Of a stretch of DNA of 64,000 nucleotides, positions 33,122-42,870 are shown piece after piece. The stretch is taken from assembly GCA_910577565.1 (NCBI GenBank), contig CAJTNJ010000003.1, positions 62,001 to 126,000 of the forward strand. The letters run 5' to 3'. Both the position numbers and the translations under genes were made by a program. The stretch comes from an uncultured Oscillospiraceae bacterium (GTDB lineage: Bacteria; Bacillota; Clostridia; Oscillospirales; Ruminococcaceae). Within the stretch, counting starts at the first letter, position 1; every line of letters starts with the position of its first letter. Under the pieces are notes generated by a model that was not told the origin of the DNA, made no database searches, and was given only the letters and a program-made list of their open reading frames with translations.

Positions 33122-35536
33122 TTAACCTACAACAGCCACTGTAGTTAAAACTTCTAATTTTTTTCCATTTGAAGTCAACAATATTTGATCACCTTTAATG
33201 ATGTCTCCGTTTAAAATTTTTTCTGAAATTAAATCTTCTACATTAGTTACTAATATTCTCTTAAGTGATCTTGCACCTTGATTATTATCAGAATTTAAAT
33301 TTAAAACATGTTTTACAGCTAATTCATCGTATATTAAATTATAATTAAGTTTTTTCATTCTAACAGCTAATTCATCTAATTGCATGTATGCTATGGACTT
33401 TAATGTTTCATATGAGAGCTTTTCAAATATAATTATTTCATCTAATCTACTTAAAAATTCAGGTTTAAAAACTTTTTTTAGTTCATCTTTGATAATGCCC
33501 ATCGCTTGCTTTTGATTCCAATTTTCAGAAGAAAAACCAATATTTTGCTCTTTTATTAATTTTTCAGCAGCTATATTTGAAGTCAAAATAATAACGCAGT
33601 TTGAAAAATTAACTTTTCTACCGTTTGAATCTGTCAATATTCCTTCATCCATAACTTGAAGAAGAATGTGAAACACATCTTTATGGGCTTTTTCTATTTC
33701 ATCAAACAATATAACAGAATATGGTTTTCGCCTTACTTGCTCGGTTAACCGCCCTCCTTCGTCATATCCAACATATCCTGGAGGAGCACCTATTATTTTA
33801 GAAACAGAGTGCGGTTCCATATACTCTGACATGTCAAGTTTTATTATGCTGTCTTCATCTCCAAACATAGATTTTGACAATGTTTTGCAAAGAGCAGTTT
33901 TCCCCACGCCAGTGGGTCCAATGAATAAAAAATTACCGATTGGCCTTTTCTCACAACCTATTCCCGATCTGTTTCTTCTAATGGCTCTCGCAATTGTTGA
34001 TACCGCTTTGTTTTGTCCAACAATGTCTTTTTGAATTTCTTTTTCAAGACAGAGCAATCTTTCTCTTTCACTTTTAGTAATTTGAGTGACTGGAACACCT
34101 GTCCAACCGGCTACCACATCGGCTATATCATTTGAATCTACCACAAGTTTTTTTACATTAACCGAAATAGTACTTAATTTTTCTATAAGTTGTTTTTCTA
34201 CATGTCGCAGTTTTGATGCAGCTTCATAATTTTTCAATATAAACTGATTGGTCATTTCTTTTCTAATTTCAGCTATTTCATTTTTAATCTTCATTTTTGG
34301 ATTGCTAAGAGACATATTATAAAATTTTTTGCGTGATGATGCCTCATCTATTAAATCAATTGCTTTATCTGGCAAAAACCTGTCATTTATATACCTTTTT
34401 GACATTGTAACCGCTGATTCAATTGCCTCATCTGATATTTTTAAATCATGAAATTTTTCATATTTTTCTCTTATTCCAAACAAAATAGACTTTGCCTCTT
34501 TTTCGGTCGGTTCATCAACCGTTATTGGCTGGAATCTTCTCTCTAAAGCAGCATCCTTTTCAATTTCTTTGTGATATTCTTCAATGGTAGTTGCACCAAT
34601 AAGTTGAACTTCGCCCCTTGCAAGTTTTGGCTTTAGTATATTTGCGGCATCTATTGCGCCCTCAGCTGCACCAGCTCCAACAATATTATGGATTTCATCT
34701 AAAAATAAAATTACACCTTTATTTTTTTTGGTTTCATCAAGAATAGACTTTATTCTCTCTTCAAAATCGCCCCTATATTTTGCACCGGAAATCATGGCCG
34801 TTAAATCTAAAGATATGATTTTTTTGTTTTTTAAACTATCGGGTACCTCTCCTTTAACAATCCTAGTTGCTAGTCCTTCAACTACTGCAGTTTTGCCAAC
34901 TCCAGGTTCGCCAATCAAACAAGGGTTGTTTTTGCTTCTTCTTGTAAGAATTTGAATTGTTCTTTCGATTTCTTTTTTTCTGCCTACAAGTGGATCAATT
35001 TTGTCTTCTTGTGCGAGTTGTGTTAAATCTCTCCCGTATTTTTTTAAGGAATTTTCACTTTTTTTAGTGTTTTTCCCTTCTTTTAATGTTTTATCAAAGG
35101 CACAATTGTGTGATATACAATGCGCATATATATCTTTAGGTGAGCCGCCTATCTCCTGTAAAATCAGCATTCCATAGCTGTCTTGCTCTTGCAAAAATCC
35201 TATTAGAAGGTGTTCTGTTCCGGCAAGATCCATATTCATATTTTTAGCTTCTTCTATAGCTTTTCCCATAATTCTTTTAACTCTTGCTGTAAAATCGTCA
35301 GGTGTAAGTTCTTCGGGTATACCTCTTCCAACGACCGAAATTAATTTTTTTTCAATTTGAGATGCTCTTATATTATTTCTATTTAAAATTAACGTTGAAA
35401 CGCTGTCTAAAATACCTGCGAGCCCATATAGTAGATGTTCGGTTCCAACACATGTGTGACCTAATTTTTTAGCTTCACAAAGCGCTAAATTTAATGATTC
35501 ACAAGCAATGTCAGTAAACCCGGGAAATATATACAT
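33122..35536 (-). CDS. clpC: ATP-dependent Clp protease ATPase subunit ClpC
   Basis: An 804-residue Hsp100 unfoldase that feeds ClpP. The N domain shows two Clp repeats (CVGTEHLLYGL and LAGTEHLLIGFL). AAA1 has GEPGVGKTAV and FLDEIHNIVGAGAAEG. A UVR-bearing middle domain follows (KEMTNQFILKNYEAASKLR). AAA2 has GPTGVGKTAL and FDEIEKAH. RBS AAAGGAGG. In many Firmicutes clpC ends a ctsR-mcsA-mcsB-clpC operon; here it is alone, and no full CtsR box is seen upstream. Confidence 0.96.
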   Translation of the reverse strand: MYIFPGFTDIACESLNLALCEAKKLGHTCVGTEHLLYGLAGILDSVSTLILNRNNIRASQIEKKLISVVGRGIPEELTPDDFTARVKRIMGKAIEEAKNMNMDLAGTEHLLIGFLQEQDSYGMLILQEIGGSPKDIYAHCISHNCAFDKTLKEGKNTKKSENSLKKYGRDLTQLAQEDKIDPLVGRKKEIERTIQILTRRSKNNPCLIGEPGVGKTAVVEGLATRIVKGEVPDSLKNKKIISLDLTAMISGAKYRGDFEERIKSILDETKKNKGVILFLDEIHNIVGAGAAEGAIDAANILKPKLARGEVQLIGATTIEEYHKEIEKDAALERRFQPITVDEPTEKEAKSILFGIREKYEKFHDLKISDEAIESAVTMSKRYINDRFLPDKAIDLIDEASSRKKFYNMSLSNPKMKIKNEIAEIRKEMTNQFILKNYEAASKLRHVEKQLIEKLSTISVNVKKLVVDSNDIADVVAGWTGVPVTQITKSERERLLCLEKEIQKDIVGQNKAVSTIARAIRRNRSGIGCEKRPIGNFLFIGPTGVGKTALCKTLSKSMFGDEDSIIKLDMSEYMEPHSVSKIIGAPPGYVGYDEGGRLTEQVRRKPYSVILFDEIEKAHKDVFHILLQVMDEGILTDSNGRKVNFSNCVIILTSNIAAEKLIKEQNIGFSSENWNQKQAMGIIKDELKKVFKPEFLSRLDEIIIFEKLSYETLKSIAYMQLDELAVRMKKLNYNLIYDELAVKHVLNLNSDNNQGARSLKRILVTNVEDLISEKILNGDIIKGDQILLTSNGKKLEVLTTVAVVG

Positions 35537-35690
35537 AATTCGATCCTCCTTTTATCAAAACCATTATAACTTATGCCTTATGCCAAATTAAGGCGAATTA
35601 TATCATCTAAGATATAGTTTTGACTTATCACATAATTTCCATACACTTCATAATATGCAATATAACTCAGTTAAAGGAGGAAAATGTATA

Positions 35691-35816
35691 ATGTGTTGTA
35701 ATAACAATGGATTTTTCGGTGGCGGTAACTGCTGCTGTATCATAATTATCCTTATATTAATCTGTTGCTGCTGTGGCGGTAGTGGATTTGGCAACGGTTG
35801 TGGATGTTGCGACTAA
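35691..35816 (+). CDS. 41-residue Cys/Gly-rich hydrophobic small protein
   Basis: A short ORF starting MCCNNNGFFGGGNCCC with a central IIIILILI stretch and ending GNGCGCCD; 12 of 41 residues are Cys. RBS AAAGGAGG lies 10 bases upstream (an ATG at 35684 closes after five codons), and a strong terminator follows at 35848-35882, so it is a complete transcription unit. Similar tiny Cys/Gly proteins with a hydrophobic middle are common and unnamed in clostridia; some resemble spore-coat or YjcZ-like peptides. Function unknown. Confidence 0.7.
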   Translation: MCCNNNGFFGGGNCCCIIIILILICCCCGGSGFGNGCGCCD

Positions 35817-35847
35817 TTCACATATTGAGTGAATTTCACAAAAAAAT

Positions 35848-35882
35848 AAAAAACCAAGAGGCAAAATAGCCTCTTGGTTTTT
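35848..35882 (+). terminator. Terminator after the 41-aa gene
   Basis: AAAACCAAGAGGC pairs with GCCTCTTGGTTTT around a 6-nt AAAATA loop, followed by Ts. 35883-36145 is AT-rich with no gene seen. Confidence 0.9.
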
Positions 35883-36145
35883 ATTTACATAATTTTTTAT
35901 TTTGTCATAATAAAAGCATTTTGGTATTATTATATAAAATAAAAAAGCAACTTAAAAAAGTGCAAAATGCATAAAATAGATTTTTTAGTTATAAAAACAA
36001 TACTCAAAAAATTATATAAAATAAAATCAATTTAAAAAAACATATCAAATATCGAAAAATAATATAAAAATGGTCTTGCAATTTTTTAATGATAGATTTT
36101 ATTAATTTTTAAGTTATAATTTATATATTTATTCGATATTAAGAA

Positions 36146-36170
36146 ATCCACCGCTGCTATGTTGGTGGAT
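36146..36170. terminator. Short hairpin downstream of rubrerythrin
   Basis: ATCCACC pairs with GGTGGAT around an 11-nt loop, 14 bases beyond the rubrerythrin stop. The T run is poor on the minus strand, so termination is uncertain. Confidence 0.4.
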
Positions 36171-36183
36171 ATTTATTGTTATA

Positions 36184-36720
36184 TTAATAATTATTAATGC
36201 AAAGCTCAAAATATGCTTTTGGACGATAACAAACGGGGCAAACTTCTGGTGGCTCTTTTCCAATGTGTACATAGCCACAGTTTCTGCATATCCAATAACA
36301 TTCTTCATCTCTTTTGAAAACTATATCTTCTTCAATATTTTTTTGCAATATTTCAAATCTTTTTTTATGTTCCTGCTCAATTTTAGCTACTCTTTCAAAC
36401 AATTGCGCAATTTGATCAAATCCTTCTTCTTTTGCTTCTTTTGCAAATTGTGGGTACATGGTAGTTGCTTCATATTCTTCTCCCTTAGCAGCAATTTTAA
36501 GACAATCAAGAGTTTTTGGTATACCATTATTTAAAAGCTTAAACCATATTTTTGCATGTTCTCGTTCGTTTTTTGCGGTTGTTTTGAATATTTCGCTTAT
36601 TTGTTCATAACCATCTTTTTTCGCTTGTGATGCAAAGTATGTGTATTTGTTTCGTGCTTCGGATTCCCCGGAAAAAGCTACCAAAAGATTTTTTTCGGTT
36701 TTTGACCCTTTAAGTTCCAT
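36184..36720 (-). CDS. rbr: Rubrerythrin
   Basis: A 178-residue rubrerythrin, an NADH-linked peroxide reductase of anaerobes. The N-terminal ferritin-like di-iron domain has EXXH/E motifs (FSGESEARNKYTYFA; NEREHAKIWF; KIEQEHKKRF). The C-terminal rubredoxin-like domain has both CxxC pairs (WICRNCGYVH and EVCPVCYRPK). RBS GGGAG. Its presence fits an anaerobe that meets oxygen now and then. Confidence 0.96.
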   Translation of the reverse strand: MELKGSKTEKNLLVAFSGESEARNKYTYFASQAKKDGYEQISEIFKTTAKNEREHAKIWFKLLNNGIPKTLDCLKIAAKGEEYEATTMYPQFAKEAKEEGFDQIAQLFERVAKIEQEHKKRFEILQKNIEEDIVFKRDEECYWICRNCGYVHIGKEPPEVCPVCYRPKAYFELCINNY

Positions 36721-36803
36721 TCTTAATTCTCCCTTGTTTTAATAAATTTAGCGCAAAAATTCATTTGCCTAAATTTATTATTGACAAGTGCTAGCTTTTT
36801 CTT

Positions 36804-38162
36804 TCAGTTCGATTTGTTTTTTAAAAATCTTTTTCTTTTATACTCTTTAGTAAGCGAGATAACCTGAGGGCTTAACAATATTAAACTTATTAAATTAGGT
36901 ATTGCCATCATTACATTAAACACATCTGCAAATTTCCATACAATTGACATTGCACAAATAGAACCTATACCGGTTGATAATGCGTAAACTATGCGATATG
37001 GTAATATAAATTTTTCTCCGATTGCATATTTTACCGATTGTTCTCCATAATAAGCCCAGCTAACAATCGTAGTAAAAGCAAACAATACCATGCAAATGGA
37101 GATTATGGTTTGGGAAAAAGACCCTATTGTACTTGAAAAGGCATACAAAGTCATTTCACCGCTATTTTTTCCTGCACTGAAAGCTCCTGTGGTTATAATT
37201 ACAAGTGCTGTCATAGTGCACATAACTATAGTATTAAAAAAAACTTCAAATATGCCCCATTGTCCTTGTTTAACGGGAGAAGTTGCGTTAGATGCGGCAT
37301 GTGCTATAGGCGAGGATCCTATGCCTGCTTCACTTGAAAAAATGCTTCTTGCAATGCCATATCTTACAGCTAAACTTATTGTATAGCCGGCTCCACCTGA
37401 AGCTACAGATTTAAAATTAAAAGCATCGCCTATTATCAGGCTAAAAGCACTTGGTATATTTTGAACATTTTTAAACAAAACCAAAAGGGCAAGAAGTATG
37501 TACATAGTTGCCATAAACGGAACAATTCTTTCTGCCGCAGCACCAAGTCGTTTAACTCCTCCTATCATTATTACTACACATAGCACAGTAATAACTATAC
37601 CTGTTAAAATATTAGGTATTCCAAAACTTTTATTAAGAGCAATTGAGGCCGAATTTGATTGTACTGTGCTTCCTATACCAAAAGACGCTAACATACAAAA
37701 GACACTGAAAATTTTACCCATTGGTTTGCAGTGCAATCCTTTTTCCATAACATACATTGGTCCGCCATAAAAACCTTCTTTATCTGAAACTCTATATTTA
37801 ACCGAAAGCAACACTTCAGCATATTTTGTTATCATGCCAAAAAATGCGCTAACCCACATCCAAAAAATAGCGCCTGGGCCGCCTACAGCTATGGCTGCTG
37901 CAACGCCTACAATATTTCCCGTACCCAAACTTCCTGCTAAAGCTGTTGAAACAGCTTGAAATGGCGATATACCCTTATTTTTATGGTCTTTAGGCTTAAT
38001 AACGCTTCCAATAGTATTTTTAAGTACATCTTTAAAATGAAATATTTGAAAAAAACCGGTTGTTATTGTTAAATATAGGCCTATACCTATTATCAATATT
38101 AATGTAAAAGGCCCCCATAGCATAGAGGACAAAACATCACATAATTCGTTTATAAACTCCAT
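36804..38162 (-). CDS. Sodium:alanine symporter (AgcS family)
   Basis: A 452-residue membrane transporter with about 11 helices. AGCS signatures are visible: GNIVGVAAAIAVGGPGAIFWMW near residue 80 and ARSIFSSEAGIGSSPIAHA near residue 275. It would import alanine or glycine with sodium. RBS GAGGTG; separate from its neighbours. Confidence 0.93.
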   Translation of the reverse strand: MEFINELCDVLSSMLWGPFTLILIIGIGLYLTITTGFFQIFHFKDVLKNTIGSVIKPKDHKNKGISPFQAVSTALAGSLGTGNIVGVAAAIAVGGPGAIFWMWVSAFFGMITKYAEVLLSVKYRVSDKEGFYGGPMYVMEKGLHCKPMGKIFSVFCMLASFGIGSTVQSNSASIALNKSFGIPNILTGIVITVLCVVIMIGGVKRLGAAAERIVPFMATMYILLALLVLFKNVQNIPSAFSLIIGDAFNFKSVASGGAGYTISLAVRYGIARSIFSSEAGIGSSPIAHAASNATSPVKQGQWGIFEVFFNTIVMCTMTALVIITTGAFSAGKNSGEMTLYAFSSTIGSFSQTIISICMVLFAFTTIVSWAYYGEQSVKYAIGEKFILPYRIVYALSTGIGSICAMSIVWKFADVFNVMMAIPNLISLILLSPQVISLTKEYKRKRFLKNKSN

Positions 38163-38300
38163 ATTTACACCTCGTTATATTTAATAAGAAAATATATGAA
38201 AATTTAAGTAAAGTTAAAATTAATTAAAATATTAATTGTAAAAAATAAAACAATTCAGCCTTTTGTTTAAAAAGGAGAATTGCTAATAATTAGACATTAT

Positions 38301-38690
38301 TTAAACTATAACCGCAATAGCTTCCATTTCACACAAAACATCTTTTGGCAACCTTGCTACTTCAACACATGATCTTGCAGGAAAAGGTCTTTTTACATAA
38401 TTTTCATACACCGAATTTATCTTAGCAAAGTCATTCATATCTTTTATGAAAACGGTAATTTTAATTATATTTTCAAGAGAGGAACCTGCCTCTTTTAAAA
38501 CAGCCTGCAAATTAAGCATACATTGTTTTGCTTGATATTCTATATCCTCCGAAACAATTTCCCCGGTATTAGGATCAATTGGAATCTGTCCAGATGTAAA
38601 TATGAATTGACCAACTTTTATTCCTTGAGAATATGGTCCAATTGCATCAGGTGCATTTTTTGTGTTTATTTCCTTTATTTCCATCTTCAA
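38301..38690 (-). CDS. ridA: RidA family enamine/imine deaminase
   Basis: A 129-residue RidA (YjgF/YER057c) protein that hydrolyses reactive 2-aminoacrylate and related imines made by PLP enzymes. Family blocks: NAPDAIGPYSQGIKVG, FTSGQIPIDPNTG, RSCVEVARLPKDVLCEMEAIAV. The catalytic Arg lies in PARSCVEV. The start is TTG 38690 (RBS GGGAG, 7 bases away) or ATG 38684. Confidence 0.94.
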   Translation of the reverse strand: MKMEIKEINTKNAPDAIGPYSQGIKVGQFIFTSGQIPIDPNTGEIVSEDIEYQAKQCMLNLQAVLKEAGSSLENIIKITVFIKDMNDFAKINSVYENYVKRPFPARSCVEVARLPKDVLCEMEAIAVIV

Positions 38691-39469
38691 ATTTCAAACT
38701 CCCATTTTAACTTTTATGTATAATTATATAATATATCTATAATATTTTCAAGTTTTATATTACTATAAGCAGTACATAATATGAAGATTGATAAACAGAG
38801 TTTTATAAAAAAATCTTATAAATCGACTAGAAGAAAATATTTTATAACGTAATAATGTCAAAATATAAATATATAAAATAATTAAATGATAAAGTTTAGT
38901 TATGAAATTAACTAATGATAATAAAGTAAAAATTATATACAAAATTTAATATAAAAAAATATATGTTTACAAAGATACCGGTAGAAGAAAGCCATAATTT
39001 AAGCAATATAAAAACCACAAGAAGTGAATGATTATTGGAGGTTAATTTAGTTGTATATGCAAGAAGAAGTGTAATTATTTAAATTTGTAATTACACAATC
39101 TCTTTAAATTTGATATTGCATTATTAATTTTATAATGTTACAATTATTTTTGTGTTTAGCTAATATGTTTCACAATCAATAATTTAATTAATCTTAATCA
39201 AGGTAAAAGCAAATAAGAATAAGATAAGTTCTTATTAATTAATAAAAAATATAAACTAAAATTTTATTTTCAAATGCTAAATAATAATTACTTGCAAATA
39301 GATAGGTTATCTTAAAAGTACCATTATAAGTACAAATAACTTTAAAATACAAATCAGTTTTTATAAATGTAATTTTGTTATATGCGCATAAATAATTTTA
39401 TAGTTAAAAATCAACTTATTTTTTAGTTTAAATATAAATTTACATGTATACTTATCAGGAGGAACAAAA
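38691..39469. other. Long AT-rich intergenic region upstream of hom
   Basis: Nearly 780 bases with no supported gene. A perfect 9-bp hairpin, GTGTAATTA/TAATTACAC, lies at 39069-39096. Just before it GGAGGTT at 39038 is followed by a 7-codon frame (TTG 39051, ending GAAGAAGTGTAA). No T-box, lysine or SAM riboswitch core is recognisable. Confidence 0.45.
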
Positions 39470-40711
39470 ATGATAAAAATTGCTATTATGGGGTATGGTG
39501 TTGTTGGTTCGGGAGTAGCCGAAGTTTTAAGTATGAATCATGATATTATTTCTAGTCGTGCTGGACAAGAAATTGAAATTGCAAAAATTTTAGATCTGCG
39601 CAGTTTTGATGATTCTCCGTATGCCGAGCTTTTTACAAAAGATTTTAACGATATTTTAAATGATAAAAGCATAAAAATTGTTGCTGAAACAATCGGAGGA
39701 TTAGATCCTAGTTATGAGTTTACAAAGAAACTTTTAAAAGCAGGCAAAAGTGTTGTATCTTCAAATAAAGAACTTGTTGCTCAAAAAGGTGACGAGCTTC
39801 TTTCAATTGCAAAAGAGAATAATGTAAATTATCTATTTGAAGCTAGTGTTGGTGGAGGTATTCCAATAATAAGGCCGCTTCACTCTTGCCTTGCTGCTAA
39901 TAAAATTGAATGGATCCAAGGCATTTTAAATGGTACAACTAATTTTATAATGACTAAAATGATTGAAGAAAAACTGTCTTTTGAACAAGCGCTTTTACTT
40001 GCGCAAAAATTAGGATATGCCGAAAAAGATCCAACTGCTGATATTGGTGGTGCCGATGCCAATAGAAAAATTTGCATTCTTGCAAGTCTTGCTTATGGTA
40101 AGCATGTATATCCACATGAAGTGCACCAATACGGCATAGAAGATGTTACACTTGCTGATGTTGCTTTTGCGCAATCAATGGGATGCGTTATAAAACTGAT
40201 TGCAAGAGCCAAGAAGTTAGAAAATGGCAAAATATCAATGATGGTATGTCCTGCTATTATTCCTGTTTCAAGCAAACTTGCTTCTATTAACGATGTTTAC
40301 AATGCAATTCTTGTTAAAGGTAACGCTGTGGGAGAAGTATTGTTTGTTGGTGCTGGTGCCGGTAAAATGCCAACCGCAAGTGCTGTAATAGCTGATATTG
40401 TTGATGCTGTAAAGGCAAACAACACAAGTATTTCTCAATATTGGGCGCCTTCTTGTGAGTCAGCTGTTTCTAATTATCGAGAAGATGTTATAAAATTTTA
40501 TTTGCGTTTGCAAGCAGATGATGTTGAAGCAGCAAAAGAGTTTATTTTAAATAACTATACGACTCCAATAATACTTTCGCGGTTAGATCAACCAGAAAAC
40601 GAAATAGCCTTTAAAACGGATTTTATGCTAGAAGACGATGTAAAAAAACTTACAATCTCTTTAACTGAAAAAGGATTTAAACAACTTTCAAAAATACGCA
40701 TTTTAGATTAG
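39470..40711 (+). CDS. hom: Homoserine dehydrogenase
   Basis: A 413-residue enzyme that reduces aspartate semialdehyde to homoserine. The NAD(P) site is GYGVVGSGVAEVL at the N terminus, and the active-site region shows EASVGGGIPIIRPL, GILNGTTNFIMTKM and GYAEKDPTADIGGADA. The last 80 residues look like a divergent ACT-type regulatory domain (KFYLRLQADD onward). RBS CAGGAGG. First gene of hom-thrB-lysC. Confidence 0.96.
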   Translation: MIKIAIMGYGVVGSGVAEVLSMNHDIISSRAGQEIEIAKILDLRSFDDSPYAELFTKDFNDILNDKSIKIVAETIGGLDPSYEFTKKLLKAGKSVVSSNKELVAQKGDELLSIAKENNVNYLFEASVGGGIPIIRPLHSCLAANKIEWIQGILNGTTNFIMTKMIEEKLSFEQALLLAQKLGYAEKDPTADIGGADANRKICILASLAYGKHVYPHEVHQYGIEDVTLADVAFAQSMGCVIKLIARAKKLENGKISMMVCPAIIPVSSKLASINDVYNAILVKGNAVGEVLFVGAGAGKMPTASAVIADIVDAVKANNTSISQYWAPSCESAVSNYREDVIKFYLRLQADDVEAAKEFILNNYTTPIILSRLDQPENEIAFKTDFMLEDDVKKLTISLTEKGFKQLSKIRILD

Positions 40712-40724
40712 TGGTGTTTATTTT

Positions 40725-41615
40725 ATGGTAAAGATAACGGTTCCTGCTACAAGTGCTAATTTAGGTGCTGGTTTTGATACTCTTGGTTTAGCGTTATCTC
40801 TTTATAATTACATATATATTGATTACTCTGATAAGTTGGATATAAAATCAATTGATGGTGTGGATATCCCGACTGATAGTTCAAATCTCATATATATATC
40901 AGCAATTAAATTGTTTGAATTATGTGGAAATAAAATCCCCAATGGTCTTAAGATTGAACAGAAAAATAACATTCCTTTATCAAGAGGGTTGGGTAGCAGT
41001 TCGGCATGCATAATTGCAGGATTGCTTGGAGCCAATGAACTTTTAGGTTCTCCTATGAGCAAAAACGATATTCTTAATTTTGCAACTAAACTTGAAGGAC
41101 ATCCAGATAATGTTGCTCCCGCTCTTTTAGGCGGCATGGTAACTTCAGTTTACAATAATAGTGAAGTATTGTATGTAAAACAGGAGATTGGCTCAAATTT
41201 AAACTTTTTTGCTATAGTACCTGATTTTGAGATGAAGACGGAAAAATCACGTCAAATATTGCCAAGTAGTATTTCTTATAGGGATGCCGTTTTTAATATT
41301 TCGCGTGCCGCTTTATTTTCGGCTTCTATATTACAGGGAAAATTTGAAAATCTTAGAGTAGCGTCCAGTGATAAATTACATCAGCCATATCGTCTTAGAT
41401 TGATACCGCACAGTAAAGAAATATTTGATGCATCATATAATTTTGGGGCTTATTCAGTTTATTTAAGTGGTGCCGGTTCATCGATTATATCTATTTGTGA
41501 TGGCTGTAATTCTTCATTTTTAAATAATATGAAGTGTAAATTAGATGGAATGGGACTTGAAAATTGGAAAGTTTTAAAACTTTGTGTCGATAATTATGGA
41601 GCAAAAATAGAATAA
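40725..41615 (+). CDS. thrB: Homoserine kinase
   Basis: A 296-residue GHMP kinase that phosphorylates homoserine for threonine synthesis. Motifs: PATSANLGAGFDTLGLAL at the N terminus, the ATP loop IPLSRGLGSSSACIIAG, and GHPDNVAPALLGG. It lies 13 bases after hom, with a weak RBS. No threonine synthase gene is in the window. Confidence 0.95.
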   Translation: MVKITVPATSANLGAGFDTLGLALSLYNYIYIDYSDKLDIKSIDGVDIPTDSSNLIYISAIKLFELCGNKIPNGLKIEQKNNIPLSRGLGSSSACIIAGLLGANELLGSPMSKNDILNFATKLEGHPDNVAPALLGGMVTSVYNNSEVLYVKQEIGSNLNFFAIVPDFEMKTEKSRQILPSSISYRDAVFNISRAALFSASILQGKFENLRVASSDKLHQPYRLRLIPHSKEIFDASYNFGAYSVYLSGAGSSIISICDGCNSSFLNNMKCKLDGMGLENWKVLKLCVDNYGAKIE

Positions 41616-41664
41616 TATAAAATATATATTGCTATTTTTTGCATAATGTTGTGGAGGAAAAATT

Positions 41665-42870
41665 ATGAGTCTTATTGTACAAAAATTCGGTGGCACATCG
41701 GTAGCAAATGCTGATCGTTTGAAAAATGTCGCTAGAATTGTTACAGACACTTATAAAAAAGGTAATAGCGTGGTGGTCGTTGTGTCCGCTCAAGGTGATA
41801 CGACAGACGATCTGATTAAAAAAGCAGCAGAGATTAATGAAAACCCTTCTTCAAGAGAAATGGATGTTTTGCTTTCTAGTGGAGAACAAATTTCCATGTC
41901 ACTTCTTGCAATGGCAATTCAAAAGCTTGGTTTCCCGGTTGTATCACTTACCGGTTGGCAAGCAGGATTTAGCACTAAGCCTGAGCATGGTAATGCACGA
42001 ATTACCAAAATTAACACAAGTAGGCTCAAACGAGAGTTAGAGTCAAAAAAAATAGTAATTGTTGCAGGGTTTCAGGGCCTTAACAAATTTGATGATATTA
42101 CAACATTGGGCAGGGGAGGATCGGATACCAGCGCTGTTGCAATATCTGCTGCACTACATGCTGATTTATGTCAAATTTATACTGACGTTGATGGGGTATA
42201 TACTGCTGATCCGAGACTTGTCAAAAATGCAATCAAACTAGATGAGATAAGCTTTGATGAGATGCTTGAACTTGCTACTCTTGGAGCTCAAGTCTTGCAT
42301 AATCGATCAGTTGAAATGGCTAAGCGTTATAATATAAATTTAGAAGTTCTATCAAGTCTTGAAAATGTACCTGGAACAAAGGTAAAGGAGAAAATAAAAA
42401 TGGAAAAATTACTTATTAGAGGTGTTACAAGAGATGACGATATAGCACGCATTGCTTTATTAAACATACCAGATGAACCAGGCTTTGCATATCGTATATT
42501 TTCTCTTATGGGAAAACACAATATAAATGTAGATATTATTTTGCAGTCAATTGGACGCGATAGCACTAAAGATATTAGTTTTACCGTTCCGATAGACCAG
42601 ATGGACCTTGCAACAAATGTTCTTGAAAAAGAAAAAAGTTCAATTGGCATGGGCGAAATTCAAGTTTCTGATTCAGTCTCCAAGGTTTCGGTAGTTGGTG
42701 CAGGAATGCAATCAAACCCTGGTGTTGCAGCAAAACTTTTTGAGGCGTTATTTGATGCTGAAATAAACATACATATGATTTCGACAAGCGAAATTAAAAT
42801 TTCAGTTCTCATAGATAAAAAAGATAGTGCACGTGCTGTTGACGTGATACATGAGAAATTTTTTGACTAA
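41665..42870 (+). CDS. lysC: Aspartate kinase
   Basis: A 401-residue aspartokinase that starts the Asp family pathway. The kinase domain shows KFGGTSVAN at the N terminus, TLGRGGSDTSAVA and DVDGVYTADPRLV. Two ACT domains follow from about residue 255 (IALLNIPDEPGFAYRIFSLM; VSVVGAGMQSNPGVAAKLF). RBS GGAGG. An internal in-frame ATG at 42400 with its own RBS could give a separate regulatory beta chain, as in Bacillus LysC. Its stop overlaps the next start as TAATG. Confidence 0.96.
   Translation: MSLIVQKFGGTSVANADRLKNVARIVTDTYKKGNSVVVVVSAQGDTTDDLIKKAAEINENPSSREMDVLLSSGEQISMSLLAMAIQKLGFPVVSLTGWQAGFSTKPEHGNARITKINTSRLKRELESKKIVIVAGFQGLNKFDDITTLGRGGSDTSAVAISAALHADLCQIYTDVDGVYTADPRLVKNAIKLDEISFDEMLELATLGAQVLHNRSVEMAKRYNINLEVLSSLENVPGTKVKEKIKMEKLLIRGVTRDDDIARIALLNIPDEPGFAYRIFSLMGKHNINVDIILQSIGRDSTKDISFTVPIDQMDLATNVLEKEKSSIGMGEIQVSDSVSKVSVVGAGMQSNPGVAAKLFEALFDAEINIHMISTSEIKISVLIDKKDSARAVDVIHEKFFD
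42384..42402 (+). promoter_or_regulatory. Internal RBS and start within lysC (candidate beta subunit)
   Basis: AAAGGAG at 42384-42390 sits 9 bases before ATG 42400, in frame with lysC (codon 246). Translation from here would give a 156-residue ACT-only chain, equivalent to the beta subunit of Bacillus-type aspartokinase II. Confidence 0.6.

Noticed and set aside
35600..35640. AGTCAAA heptamer upstream of clpC as a CtsR box
   Set aside because: CtsR sites need two tandem heptamers with a short spacer; only one is present.
39100..39469. T-box or lysine riboswitch ahead of hom
   Set aside because: No T-box sequence (AGGGTGGNACCGCG type), no antiterminator pair and no lysine-riboswitch core.
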